Source: Calendula officinalis
Lineage: Eukaryota > Streptophyta > Magnoliopsida > Asterales > Asteraceae
NCBI GenBank assembly: GCA_963853835.1
Contig: OY970832.1
Span: 40,952,063 to 41,016,062 of the forward strand
Direction: 5' to 3'
Length of the DNA: 64,000 nt
Part shown: one piece after another, positions 23,348-37,591 of the stretch
Layout of the letters: each line of letters begins with the position of its first letter
Position numbering within the stretch: the first letter of the stretch is position 1
The notes under the pieces: generated by a model
What the model was told of the DNA's origin: nothing
Databases searched by the model: none
Seen by the model: only the letters and a program-made list of their open reading frames with translations
Translations under genes and position numbers: made by a program

Positions 23348-23832
23348 TGTTAGGTCACAACAACCCTGGATTGCTAGTATAATTATTAGATAAATTAAAC
23401 TTAAGACAATTAAAGTGATTAACACAATATTAGAGCTAAATGTATAATTCCACTAAGTGTGGCTTGTTGCTGAATAACAAGACCACTGATCAATTACAAT
23501 ATGTTTACAAGTGAAAGCGTAAATTCGTGAGTACTCCTTTGCCAAGTGATCTCTATTTATAGTGTTATAGAGATCTTACAATTTAGGCAAGGAGTAATGA
23601 AAGGACTGATAAAGGAAAGTGGCCGAGATCAAAGGGATTTGATCTGGACAAGTAAACAAGGAAATGTTTACTCAGTCCTTGTACTCGGTATTGGATATCA
23701 ATACTGAGTGACCAAAACTGTCTACTTAGTATTGGACCAAGACTTAGCTAATTTATTCTACATACTGTTCTAAGCTAGTCTAGGTTGTCTTGTTATCTTG
23801 AGATCCCAAGGGGTAAGGCTTTTGCCTTAACA
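23348..23832 (-). repeat. 5' LTR of the minus SIRE element
   Basis: 485 bp. Starts TGTTAAGGC and ends CCTAACA on the minus strand, matching the LTR at 11617-12115. TATA box at 23553-23561. It is inserted in Copia C RT: the reading frame resumes directly at 23833. Confidence 0.92.
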
Positions 23833-25040
23833 AGAATAATCCACACCATGTGTTTCCGTGAAACCCTTCTCTACTAGTCGTGCTTTGTAAGTATGCACTT
23901 TCCCATCCATGTCAGTTTTCTTCTTGAAAACCCACTAGCATCCAACTGCTCATGACTGTGGTGGCAAGTCTGATTACACCAAACTTGGATGTCATACATG
24001 GATTGCATCTCTGCTTGCATAGCCTCGAGCCATCTTCCAGACTCTACGCCGTCAGCAGCCTCGCTGTAGGTCAATGGTTCTAGTAGATTTCCATCATCTT
24101 TATCGATCATGAACCCAGGATACCTATCTGGTTCTTGGCGTGGTCTACTAGACCTACGAGGATTGCGTTTTACTTCTTCCTCAACCGGTGGTTCTAGTTG
24201 GGGATCAACAATTCTTTGTTGAACTACAGGTTCATCTGAAGTCGTAGGTGGATCTTCGTTCTCTTCAATTTCTTGAAGTTCTATTTCTTTTCTTTGAGTT
24301 TCTGTCCTGAGAAACTTCTCCTCCAAGAAAACACCTTTCCGAGCAACAAAAACTTTGTTGTCTTGTTGGTGATAGAAATAGTATCCTAAGGTTTCCCCTG
24401 GATACCCAATAAAGATATACTTATCTGATTTGGGATTGAATTTGTCTTTGAATGTTCGTCTAACATAAGCCTCACAACCCCAAACCTTGAGAAAAGACAA
24501 TTTTGGATTTTTACCCATCCAGTGCTCGAACGGGGTCTTTTCTACTGACTTGGTCGGAACCCTATTCAGTGTGAATGATGCAGTCTCGAGTGCATGTCCC
24601 AAAAATGATAGTGGTAGGGGAGCGCGACACATCATTGAATGTACCATGTCTAACAAGGTGAGATTCCTCCTTTCTGATACGACATTCATCTGAGGTGTAT
24701 ACCGAGGGGTGAGTTGTGAACAATCCCGCATTCTTTCAAATGATCGTCGAACTCTTGGCTCAAATATTCGCCTCCACGGTCCGACCGAAGCGACTTTATT
24801 TTCTTGCCCAGTTGGTTTTCTACTTCCCTCTGATATTTTTTGAACTTGTAAAAGCTTTCAGACTTTAGTCTCATAAGAAAGACATAACCATACCTACTGA
24901 AGTCGTCAGTAAAGGTACTGAAGTAGCGGTATCCACCTCTGGCTTCCGGAGTAAAGGGTCAACACACGTCAGTGTGTATAATCCCTAACAACTCGCCTGC
25001 CCTTTCATTGTAATGGTTGAAAGGGTGTTTTATCCAACCT
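23833..25040 (-). pseudogene. pol: Copia C integrase and RT remnant
   Basis: Reads from HPFNHYNERAGELLG and IIHTDVC (first Asp), with a TGA directly after. Then come TDDFSRYGYVFLMRLKS, SLRSDRGGEYLSQEF (second Asp) and NVVSERRNLTLLD (Glu). FIGYPGETLGYYFYH, the acidic hinge and the RT start EAMQAEMQSM follow. Ends in HTYKARLVEKGFTETHG at the SIRE border. At least two frameshifts (about 24720 and 23950). Similar in motifs to Copia A. Confidence 0.85.
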
Positions 25041-25044
25041 TGAG

Positions 25045-25542
25045 ATGGCTTGTGTGTGTGTGTTTCGACAAACACAAACCCGAAACCCCTTGGGGTTTTG
25101 TTTCGGTCGACGAACAAGAGGGGGAGAGAGGGAGTGTGTTTAGGGTTTTTCTAAGCAAGTGAATCAACCCCTAAACCTTAACCTTAGTCCCTTATTTATA
25201 AGGGATTAAGTTACCGTTAAGTCGTTGGAGTTTAATTATGTTTAATCTCATAATTAAACTTCCTATTAACACTTTTAACCCTTGGACTTTTACTAGTTAA
25301 TTAATAAACAATTAATTAACTGTCCGTTAAATATTTAACTTAATATTTAATCTTCCTCACAAATAATAATTAAATTATTATTATTTATTCTCTTCTTCAT
25401 ATTTAACTTAACTAGTTAAATATTCCACACAATGTACTTTATTCGGTTGTCCATTATTGGGTGTGTAGTGGTGTGACCTTTTAGTGTCTTATAACATTGG
25501 ACACGATGACACGTGTGATTATCTGTGCACATAAATCCAACA
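25045..25542 (-). repeat. Partial LTR of Copia C
   Basis: On the minus strand begins TGTTGGATTTATGTGCACAG, like the LTR at 28276. A TATA-like CTTATAAATAAGGG lies at about 25190-25204 and a TG-repeat near 25045-25060. The 3' edge is not exact. Confidence 0.65.
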
Positions 25543-27407
25543 TTATCCTTACCAATATTATTAACTTGTATATCATCTTCTAATTATTTAATTGTATAAA
25601 ATTATAAGCTTACCATAAGTTTATTCATCATTTAATCACATATTGTAAGCTATCTCCAAGCTCACACCTCTCTTCATCACATACGCAACGGACCTCTCCG
25701 AAGCCAACTCTCCCTATATGGGATGTCATAGGTAAACTATCGGTAATTGGGAACCACCATCTTACCCAGATTCATAAGCTCTCCCTGTTTCTAGGTCGTA
25801 ATGCTCACGCAACACTGGGTGTCGTAAACTTGACATTCTACTCTTTGCGCATGGAGGTACCACCCCAAGTTGACGTCTCATGCTCACCCATTTCTGGGCG
25901 GTCTTATTCCGGAATCTTATTCATCACATATGAGCTTCAGCTCCATTCATCAAATTCATCTTTAATTACAATACAACTATTCTAATTATCACGTCATTCT
26001 CATTACTTAATCATTTTAAATATTGACTTTACCAAGTCCTTTAATAAATAAAACATATTTATTATTTATCAAAAATCATATTACTTTAACTTTAATTTGA
26101 CTAGAATACTTATCTCTTACTAGTCACTTTATACTTATTCTCTTAGCAATTCAATCATTACTCTTATTAGTAAAATCTAAGTAATAATTACCTATTACTT
26201 AAAAATCATCATCATTAGTTTTATTAATGTATCTACTAATAAAACTCCATGTCATATACTCTAAATCATTATTTTTATTAACACCTTTTATTAATAAAAA
26301 CTCATTAACAATTTATATAATCATACTTACTTATCGAAATCGTCAATCATATGGACTATATTTCAATAGCATATTAAACTCATTTATTCTTATCTTTCTA
26401 ATCTCTATCTTTATCAAAATATCTATTAATAAAGACTCCATAAACACATTTTATTTCTAAATCCTTTTGCTATGTACCCAGTTAAAAAGTCACATGTACT
26501 CACCTTAGCCAAGCTTAATCCTCTTGTGCTTCTTGAACCAAATCTTCACTTCCCAAGACTTTTGAACTCCAAGTCTTTCAACAAATGCCCTAATCATGAA
26601 ACCACACAAGGTTTAACCTCAAACATCAACATTGACAACATACTTTACCACTAGTTAACTACTAGTATCATTTTCCCCAATTTGACAATTTATAAAACCC
26701 TAGGTTTTCACACATCTTAAGATCTCCATAAATCCATGTTATGAACATGTTGTCCATGTTAAAATACCATAGACCTAAGTTATATGACTTCCATTTCATC
26801 ACCCATGACAACCCTCCAACTAGGGTTTGCATACACCACCATTTTCACCTAAAAACACTATCTATAACAAATTGGAGAAGAGATTTACCTTATACTTCAA
26901 CAATGGAGAAAGAATCTTCAAGATTGAGTGTGAATATCGGTTCCAATGGCTCTCTTCCACTCAAAACACACACACACACTCACACACACACACTCTGAGA
27001 GAATGTTCTAGGGTTTGGAATGGGAGAAAATGACCAAAATCCCGATTTTAACTTGTTCTAGACATACTTCGCGTCGCTATCATGAAAATCGCGTCGCGAT
27101 CATGGTCCCCACGTTAAATCGCGTCACAAGTTCGCGCCGTGAACATAAACGCGATCTCGAAATCGCGTTTCTCCCATCGCTAATTCGGTGTTTTGTTTGG
27201 TCCATGCCACATATCACGACGCTAACCCCAGGTTTGCGACGCAAACCTAGGTCTTCAGCTCTCCTTCGTTTTTCCTTCTTGTTCAAGTGCTCGGTTTGAC
27301 TCGTAGTTGAGCTTCTATTCATCAGTACTTGTCATAGAAATAAACACACGAATCTTTTATCTACCGAAATACTAATATATTAATAATCGAAAATTCGGGT
27401 CGTTGCA
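25543..27407 (-). repeat. Gypsy LTR fragment
   Basis: On the minus strand begins TGCAACGACCCGAATTTTCG at 27407, a typical Ty3/gypsy LTR start. It contains a GTGAGTACATG splice-donor-like site near 26503, as in the other gypsy LTRs here. Rich in GCGTCGCGATC-like repeats at 27065-27170 and a CA microsatellite at 26968-26994. The LTR 3' end is missing; Copia C interrupts it at 25542. No reading frame. Confidence 0.55.
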
Positions 27408-28275
27408 TTCAGTATCTTGGTCCAGTTAGGAATGATACATAAATTAGCATCATTGTTATTCACACTTTGTATGTTTTAGAATATCCATGAATAAAAGGTT
27501 ATTTTATTCAGAAGGTATAAATCCGTGACTATTCGTCTTGGTGGGAACCTCGATGGGACGTTAACGTCATCGCGATATTTGGTGGAGATTTGAAGTTTTT
27601 CGAAGATAGCTACACAAGTTTTGTTGTAAACCAAATATCTGTTATAATCTGTCGTGTCGACGAATATTAGATTGACCACCGTGATAATACTTCGTGGTTG
27701 AAAAGTTCAAAAGTATTATTCACAGAGGATTGTCCTTAAGCCTGTGGTATTTGATTTGGGATACGATGACTAATGTACTTTGGTTCATCTTAGAAACTCT
27801 GAGATATGATTGTCATACGAGGCCTTACTGGGTACAGAGGAATTCGTAGTTTCAAATCAATATATAACGAGATGGTAATTGCACTCCTTTTTAGGAGAGA
27901 TATTTATGGGTCCCTTGACATGTGGAAAACTGATAGAGGGCAAGCCCATACCCAAACGAACTGATTTGTTCTTTGTCGGTTATCACACGGTTTAAATCAA
28001 GAGGTCTAGAAATGATTCTGAATACGTGAATTGATAAATTCTACCATGCTCGTATTCGTTATCGCAAATATCGTGCTGCAAGGGATAAACCTAACGCGTT
28101 ACCCAAGAAGTAAAGATGGAATGTTCTTTACTAGATGATGCTATTAATATGTTTTCCTAAACAATACCTGGGTATAAGAGTTTCTATGGGGTTGGTTATC
28201 CTATATTTCCTGTCTAGGGGCCGCTGCAGGCTAGTGTCATCAAGCTAAGGTTATGAAGTTGCACAAGTGGGAGTC
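27408..28275 (+). other. 3' untranslated part of an older pol-less copia copy
   Basis: Homologous to 53527-54400 and ends in the same PPT (CAAGTGGGAGTC). No coding. It belongs to the LTR at 28276. Confidence 0.75.
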
Positions 28276-29358
28276 TGTTGAATTTATGTGCACAGTTATT
28301 CACACAACTGATGTCATGTCCATTCTTATAGGACACTCAAGGGTCACACCGGTGAGTGCATGTAAATCGAGTAGTTATGCAATGATACTCGGAGAGGAAT
28401 GATTTATAATAGTTATTGTAAATCAGTAAGTATTAGGTTAAGATTAACTTATTACTAGATTAGTTTAACTAACTAATTAATACAAGTATTTGTGTGTTTA
28501 CTAGTTGAGTAAATATACAATGTGTTACTTATAGATTATCCATAATACGATTTAAAGCAATTAAATCATATGGTATTTGGATAATATTATTGTTTAAATT
28601 ATATAAAGTTCATTATATAATTAATTATTAAAAGTATAAAATACAAGTATATATTTTGTATGTACAAATACCGAAATATATAAAGTGTATAATGCTAGAC
28701 AATTAATAGTTAAGTGACAATGGTATAACTAGTTAAACTATAAGGGTTAGAAATGAAAGTTAGGAAAGTTTAATTAAGAATTAAACTAAAAGGGACCAAA
28801 GTGAAAGTCCTTCTATTATAAATAGAAAACTTAGGGTTCCCTTATCTCCTTGATCACCAAGATCGAAACCCTAGCCCCCATACTCCCTCCATTCGGACGA
28901 AACAGGAAAGACACCAAGTCTTGGTGTTCTTTAAGTGTTATTCGTTCGTTCTTCGTTCGTTCTTTGTGTTCTTCGAAGATTAGATCAAGGATCAAGGATT
29001 ATTGCAAGAGCTTGCTAGAGGGCTTCTCGTTGTGTTTATCACTGGTGGATCTATCTTGAGCAATCTAAGGTATTAATTGGAAAAACCATTTTTCCTTCCC
29101 TTTGTGTTGGTCAAACAAGAACCAAGAACCCTAGGGTTCTTGGTGTTCTTCGTACAAGTATTTATTATGTTAATCTTGCCTAGATTTCCAACATCCCCAA
29201 TCCTTTAGGGTTTAAGGATTAAGTTTAATCTCAGTTCCGCTTTAGGGATTAAACTAGCTAGTTGGTTCAACCGGAATGAACAAGTTCATGTTCATATCAG
29301 TTTATGGTTCGAATCAGTATGACTAGGTTTGACTCTAGGAGTTGAGTGAAACCCTTCT
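28276..29358 (+). repeat. LTR of the older pol-less copia copy (L1)
   Basis: 1083 bp, TGTTGAATTTATG start, terminal CA changed to CT. TATAAATA at 28817-28824. Diverged relative of the LTRs at 29397 and 54401. Preceded by a PPT and followed by a PBS-like sequence. Confidence 0.8.
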
Positions 29359-29359
29359 G

Positions 29360-29396
29360 TGGTACCAGATAAGCATGAATTTGATCACCAAGTTCC
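29360..29396 (+). promoter_or_regulatory. Degenerate PBS and short leader after L1
   Basis: TGGTACCAGATAAGC resembles the iMet PBS TGGTATCAGA. Only 37 bp remain before the next LTR begins. Confidence 0.55.
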
Positions 29397-30517
29397 TGTT
29401 GGAATTATGTGCAGAGTTAGTCAACCTATGATGATACATCCACGCCTACGAAACACTTAAGGGTCATACCGGTGAGTGCATGTAATACGAGCAAGATATG
29501 TAATGATACTTGGAAGAGGAATGATTCATAATAGTCATTTATGAATCAGTTAAGTATTAAGTTAAGTTCAACTTATTACTAGATTAGTTTATCTAACTAA
29601 TTAATACAAGTATATGTTCATTTACTAGTTTGAGTAAATTTACAATGTGTTAATTAAAGATTATCCATAATACGATTTAAGGCAATTAAATCATATGGTA
29701 ATTAGACAATATTATTGTCAAAATTATATAAAGTTTATTATATAATTAATTATTAAAAGTATAAATACAAAGTATATATTCTGTCTATATATATACGAGA
29801 AATATATTAAGTGTATAAATGCTAGATATTTAATAGTTAAGTGTAACAATAATAACTAGATAAACTACAAGGGTTTAATATGTAAAAGACAAGTTTAATT
29901 AAGGGATTGATCTTAATTAAACTAGAAGGGCCCTAAGTGAAAGTCCTTCTATTATAAATAGAAGGCTTGGGGTTCCCTTACTGTGTTACACCATAGAAGC
30001 CGAAACCCTAGCCCCACCCTCTCCTAGTTTCGGCCGAATAGAGGGAGAACACAAGTTCTTGTGTTCTTCGTTCTTCATGTTCTTCAAGTCTAGAAGATCA
30101 AGGATCGTTACAAGTGGTCAACTAGAGGATGGCTCGTCGTGTTCATCATCAGTGTACTTACTTAAGCTAAACTAATGTATGATTTATGGAACACTCTTTC
30201 TTCCGCTTCTCCTCTTGTTCGAAATCGACACCAAGAACCCTAGGGTTCTTGGTGGCCGTCGAATTAAACACAAGTATGTATGTGTGTTCGAGTTTTTCAT
30301 TCAAGGTTTCTTTTCTTGTTAATCTAGTTTGATTTCCAAGTTCCTATAATCCTTTAGGGTTTAAGGATTAGGTTTAATCTCAGTTCCGCTTTTAGGGATT
30401 AAATCAGCTAGTTGGTTTAAACCGGTCAAGAACACCATCATGTTCTTACCAGTATGGTTCGAACCAAGTGACTAGGAGGTCGACCCAATGGGTTGATCAG
30501 TGTTATGAAACCCTTCA
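29397..30517 (+). repeat. 5' LTR of the pol-less copia (L2)
   Basis: 1121 bp, TGTTGGAATTATG to CCCTTCA. TATAAATA box at 29953-29960, followed by CT/TTC-rich sequence typical of a transcription start region. Confidence 0.9.
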
Positions 30518-30518
30518 G

Positions 30519-30531
30519 TGGTATCAGAGAG
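30519..30531 (+). promoter_or_regulatory. PBS of the pol-less copia
   Basis: TGGTATCAGAGAG, complementary to initiator tRNA-Met, one base after the LTR. Confidence 0.85.
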
Positions 30532-30639
30532 ATGGTTAAGAAATCTAAACAAAATTAACAAAGTTATGTTTGTTTAAATTTCCAAGTTTTTTATTTTTGT
30601 TCCTTCTTCTTTTTTCTTCCTTGTAGATTTCGAAAAGGG

Positions 30640-31110
30640 TAAAGAACCGTAGACCAAGAATGTTAAACCGTTTAGTTTAATTGGTCATAGGGATTCTAAA
30701 CCCTAGTAATTTCGAGATATAGAAAGAACCCTAGGACCAACAACATTAAACTAGTTTAGTTTAATTGGTGAAAAGGCTTCTTCCCCTAACCCTAGTATTT
30801 TCGAAAATTGTAGAACCCTAGGATCAAGAGTGTCAAAATTTTTGGTCAAAAGGATTCTTTCCTTTTTACTTTGATCTTCAAAATCTAGGACCAAGTATGT
30901 TAAACTAGTTTTTAGTTTAAATGGTCAAAATGGATCCTTTCCTTTTTTCCCAAGATTTAGAAAATCATAAGGAGACTTGGACACCAAGCTTGATTACACT
31001 AGTTTAGTTTAAGGAATTTTGAAACCCTAGAAGTAACCTAGGACCAAGAACATTAAACTAATTTAGTTTAATTGGTTAATAGGATTAATCAAGAACATAA
31101 TCTAGAACCT
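30640..31110 (+). repeat. Degenerate leader minisatellite
   Basis: Five loose copies of a unit with CCTAGGACCAAGAA and TTAAACTAGTTTAGTTTAA (near 30650, 30737, 30830, 30890, 31040), spaced about 60-150 bp. Non-coding. Confidence 0.6.

Positions 31111-33323
<2,213 letters not shown>

Positions 33324-33387
<64 letters not shown>
33324..33387. repeat. TA microsatellite between elements A and B
   Basis: (TA)n of about 64 bp. Confidence 0.95.
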
Positions 33388-33913
<526 letters not shown>

Positions 33914-34931
33914 CGAGATTAAAATGGAACATTAAACATGTATGTTATTTTGATCACTTAATTGTATATTATAATAACTAGAAATTTGTATTAAGTTATA
34001 ATTAAACTAGAAATGTACAAAGTTGTAAACAACTAGAAATTGTACAAAAGTAAGGTTTTATTATAATTAGACAATAATACGAAAGTTATAAATGTTAGAT
34101 TGTATAAAGTTATAAGTAATTATAACTAGTTATTTATACAAGTATATTACGAGGTACGTAATGTTCTAGATTAATGATCAAAGGTAAAATAACATAAGAA
34201 ATTCAGAACCTATATTTAACTAAGACTTAGTTACATATAAGAATGGTTCAAACAAACTAAGATTATCATATATAGTTTATATATAATAAGTTTATTAGTG
34301 TTCACCAAGAATAAACTAGTGATTGTGTTCATGCTCAAATTCCATCATGGTTGTTGGAATTAGTGGGAGCTACACAAGCAAATCGCATAGTTTATAAATG
34401 TGTCCTTTGGACATATTTTGGAGAATCTAATAAGTAAATGTTTAATTTTATTATTAGACATAGAAGAACTAGATATGTTAAATTAGAATTATGACTTTTG
34501 TTCGTAAGTCATAAAGAATTAAAATCTCCATTCTAAAGTTTAACATGAGGTTTAAAAAGGTTTTTCAAGTAAATAAAACAAGTACGTTTTATTAAGATAA
34601 GAATTTTCACAAAACTTAGTAACATCTTTTTGTACACCTCGTTTTTAGGTATACAAAGTAAAATCGAACAAATTTAAAACTTAGAGTTTTAAAGGTAATT
34701 TTAAAAAGGCGTTTTGTGGAATTAAGTACACGAATCGCACATTTTAAAATTAAGGATTAAAATTGGAATAAGGTTTAAGCCTAGTTTAACACTTAAACAA
34801 ACCCAAGAAAATCTTAGATCGAAGTACTATCCACCTAATGAAACACCTCACTTGTTCAACGATATTCATATTGTAAGGATAAAGAACCTTAGATATGGAT
34901 TCAAATCATTGCGAGTGTTAGGATGCCTAAG

Positions 34932-34964
34932 GTTCTGTGATAATCGGGAGTCCCGGCGCAGAAC
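34932..34964 (+). ncRNA. Candidate leader stem-loop 1
   Basis: Outer stem GTTCTG/CAGAAC, left internal loop, inner stem CGGG-AGT-CCCG. Conserved at 60030-60062. May act in RNA packaging or dimerisation; inference only. Confidence 0.5.
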
Positions 34965-34991
34965 ATCGGACTGTCTTAGATGGTCTGATCT

Positions 34992-35027
34992 ACTTTGGTG
35001 ATAATCGGGAGTCCCGACCCAAAAAGT
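34992..35027 (+). ncRNA. Candidate leader stem-loop 2
   Basis: Outer stem ACTTTGGT/ACC plus AAAGT, the same GATAAT internal loop and CGGG-AGT-CCCG inner stem as stem-loop 1. Conserved at 60090-60125. Confidence 0.5.
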
Positions 35028-35328
35028 ACTTGAGTAGAATAAACATACTAGACTTTATTGCAACTTAGAAATGTGCAATTAAAATTGTACAAGGTTGTAG
35101 TAAGTTAAAAGTCTATAGATTCTACGACCCCTAGGAATCGTATCAAGTCTTGGTGCGGTTGGTAAGGATGTTACCTACCAGAAACAGCATGTCTCGTCGG
35201 AAAGTGCCCAAACCTTGCTGCAAGAATGTGATATATGGATCCTAGGCCTAAAATATCAATTATGGGTTTATAATATATTTTAGAGATGTTTATTGATGAT
35301 TACAAATTAAACCGGGTTTGATTTATAG

Positions 35329-35406
35329 CTGGCAGCAACAACCACAACGACAAGTACAAACAATCTCTCGCTACGCTAGATTCTAGAAAAGGACAAGTTG
35401 ACTGGG
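35329..35406 (+). pseudogene. gag: Pol-less copia gag, 5' piece
   Basis: The position matching the ATG at 60445 reads CTG. The frame continues through a stop shared with the other copy, to DKLTG, where the gypsy element is inserted. The rest of gag resumes at 51043. Confidence 0.7.
35402..35406. repeat. Target site duplication of Gypsy1, left
   Basis: CTGGG, identical to 51043-51047. Confidence 0.9.
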
Positions 35407-37591
35407 TGTAACGCCCCAAAATTTGTAATAATTTAATAATAATATTTTAATTGTCATATTTATTTTTTTAAAAGAATAATTAATAATTAATAAATTAATT
35501 ATAAAGGAGTTCGTCGGTTCATATTGTCTTGACATTTTAATTATTTGGACATTCTTTTATAGACATTCGTATATCATTAAATGTAATTAAAAAGTTTGTC
35601 TCGGGTTTGGACCGGTTAGTTGATAGTAAGAGTGGAGTGAAATTCTTTTGAGTCGGGCCGGCCATTCGGCCAAGGCCCCATCCCATTCGCTTTCCTTTTA
35701 TGGGCCCGAGTTCTGAGATAAGTCCTTTAACCCGATTAAGCTTAGAGCCTAGAGCCCAATAAGTAAAGTACTTAAACTAAAAATTAACCTAAATCACTTT
35801 TAATCCCCCACTTGTTTTTTTTCTCTCTGCCGACATTTGAAGGGAGGTTGCAAATTGTGGACGGCGGAGGTACCTATGTCATCTGGTCATCGAGAATATG
35901 ATTTTGACATATTAAATCTTGGATTGAATAAATTGTTTTTTCTTCCTTGCTTGCATCACGTGTCCAACTGAAACTCATACAACAAATCACCTCCTTTGAA
36001 ACTCTCCATTTTTCTTTGTTTGGATGATGCGGCAGAGAGTAGAAGGCAAGTAGGTACCAATTTTGTGGTTATTGCGTATCACGATTTAAATAAAAAAGGG
36101 CGTATTGATATTTGGTGACGTCTAGTAATTCACGATTCGTCTGTGGAACCGTCTTTCTCATAGGGTATAATCTCTATCCCTTCTTGTCGTTGGTTTTGTT
36201 GAATGATTATGTTGAGTAATGTTAATTATGTGTATCGTTGTTTTAGTATAATATGTGTCTTTGTTTTCTCTAAGTTCTGTTTCGGGTTCTGATCAAGCTG
36301 AGTTTCGGGGCTGTCGGGTGCCTCGGGAACAAAGGGGTTGATGTCGGGATATAAAACAAGTTTTAAATGCACGCTTAAATTTGGACAGGCCTGTTGGTCA
36401 ACTTTGACTCTGTTTTTACCACACTTAAAATACGTTTTGGGATTTTCGGCCCGAGATGGGAGCTTGTTTTCTGAGTTATCTTTCCAATGCTGCAACCCTC
36501 TCGTCAATCTGATTTACGGTTTAAAAGATATACCCGTTTTATTATGCTGCTGTTAGGAACTTGACCTGTGCAACATGCCTGTCTTGTGTCACCATTTTGA
36601 GACCCTTAGAAACCGTCTTGGCCAGTGATTGTCTCACAGTGATTAGTAGTTCTGGTTGCCTAGTTTCTGTGGTAAAAAGATGGGAAAAATCTAGTGTACC
36701 GTTTATGAATTATGGCAGTTCCCGTGAGACTGACGGGTGCTGCCAGCTTTTCTAAAATAAGCCCTTGGGTTGGATTTTAATTCGGGGTTTATTTTTATGT
36801 TTTAAGATCGTCTAGGAGTAACCGAGAAGCGCCTTAGAGTGTCGAGGAGCCTTTGGAGCTTACGTAATCCAGGTGAGTATTCTCACCTTGTATTCAGTTT
36901 TAACGTTTACATGCATGACTTATGTGTTATATTATTTGTACCATGTTTGCTATCTGAGTTTGATCTGTTATCTGAGTTTGATCTGTTATCTGGGTTATCT
37001 GAGTTGATTATGTTAAAGAGATAAAAATATAATAATACACATCTGGGTTTTAGGCTATATGCCTATTTGGGATCACCTCCCGTCTGAGTTTTGGGATCAC
37101 CTCCCGTCTGAGTTTTGGCTTACGCCTATCTGGGGTGTGAGGAGGGGCGATCGACCCAAATCACACAAGCGCGCTATATAAATTAAAATCTGAGAAAAAT
37201 AATCTGGGAAATTAAACTGAGTAATAAACTGAGTAGACTCTGAGTAGGAGTACACCAATGTGCCCTCATGTGTTGTATGTTATGATTGATTACATTTTGT
37301 GAATATTCACTCAGCTTTCCCGCTGACCCAAAACTTTCCCCCCATTATTTCAGGTACCAGCAAAGGAAAGGAGAAGGTGGACGGTTGACCGCTGTATCTT
37401 TCCAGTGCTGATGTGGACAACATTTAACATTTTAAAATACTTTATTTTATTTAAACTATTTCCGCATTAAATACATTTTTTAAATGAAAATATTATTATT
37501 GGGATTTAATTATTCAAGTTATTGGGACTTTTTTTATTTAAAATCTTGTACTCAAAAAGTTTTAAATTTTTACGAATTTTTGGGTGTTACA
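35407..37591 (+). repeat. 5' LTR of Gypsy1
   Basis: Nearly identical by eye to 48863-51042. Contains AG/GTGAGT at 36873 and TTTCAG/GTACC ending at 37353 (possible 481-nt intron). A duplicated 25-bp block around GGGATCACCTCCCGTC lies at 37068-37118, and a TATATAAAT at 37175-37183. Its last 444 bp are unit 1 of the tandem array. Confidence 0.93.

Larger units (their letters stand above)
12449..23832 (-). mobile_element. SIRE/Maximus-like copia element, minus strand, 3' end truncated
   Basis: Reading right to left: 5' LTR, iMet PBS, gag with a coiled-coil tail, protease, integrase, RT, RNase H, then the envelope-like exon 1 and part of its intron. It stops at about 12449, so exon 2 and the 3' LTR are missing. 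A Helitron interrupts it between pol and the envelope-like gene. The right flank is Copia C RT, which resumes at 23833. Several frameshifts and stops make it non-autonomous. The long gag plus an extra 3' gene is the SIRE/Maximus arrangement. Confidence 0.88.
23833..25542 (-). mobile_element. Copia C fragment: partial LTR, integrase and start of RT
   Basis: LTR-like sequence (25542 to about 25045) runs directly into the middle of integrase, so gag, protease and the PBS are deleted. The RT is cut by the SIRE insertion. Confidence 0.8.
33903..35328 (+). other. Distal leader of the pol-less copia
   Basis: Non-coding. From about 34470 on it is homologous to the leader of the copy at 59551-60444. 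It includes the paired stem-loops at 34932-35027 and a conserved GGTAAGGATGTTACCTACC patch near 35160. Confidence 0.7.

Noticed and set aside
36226..36556. Frames conserved between the two Gypsy1 LTRs (also 49679-50009)
   Set aside because: Conservation comes from LTR identity by descent; no domain, overlapping on both strands.
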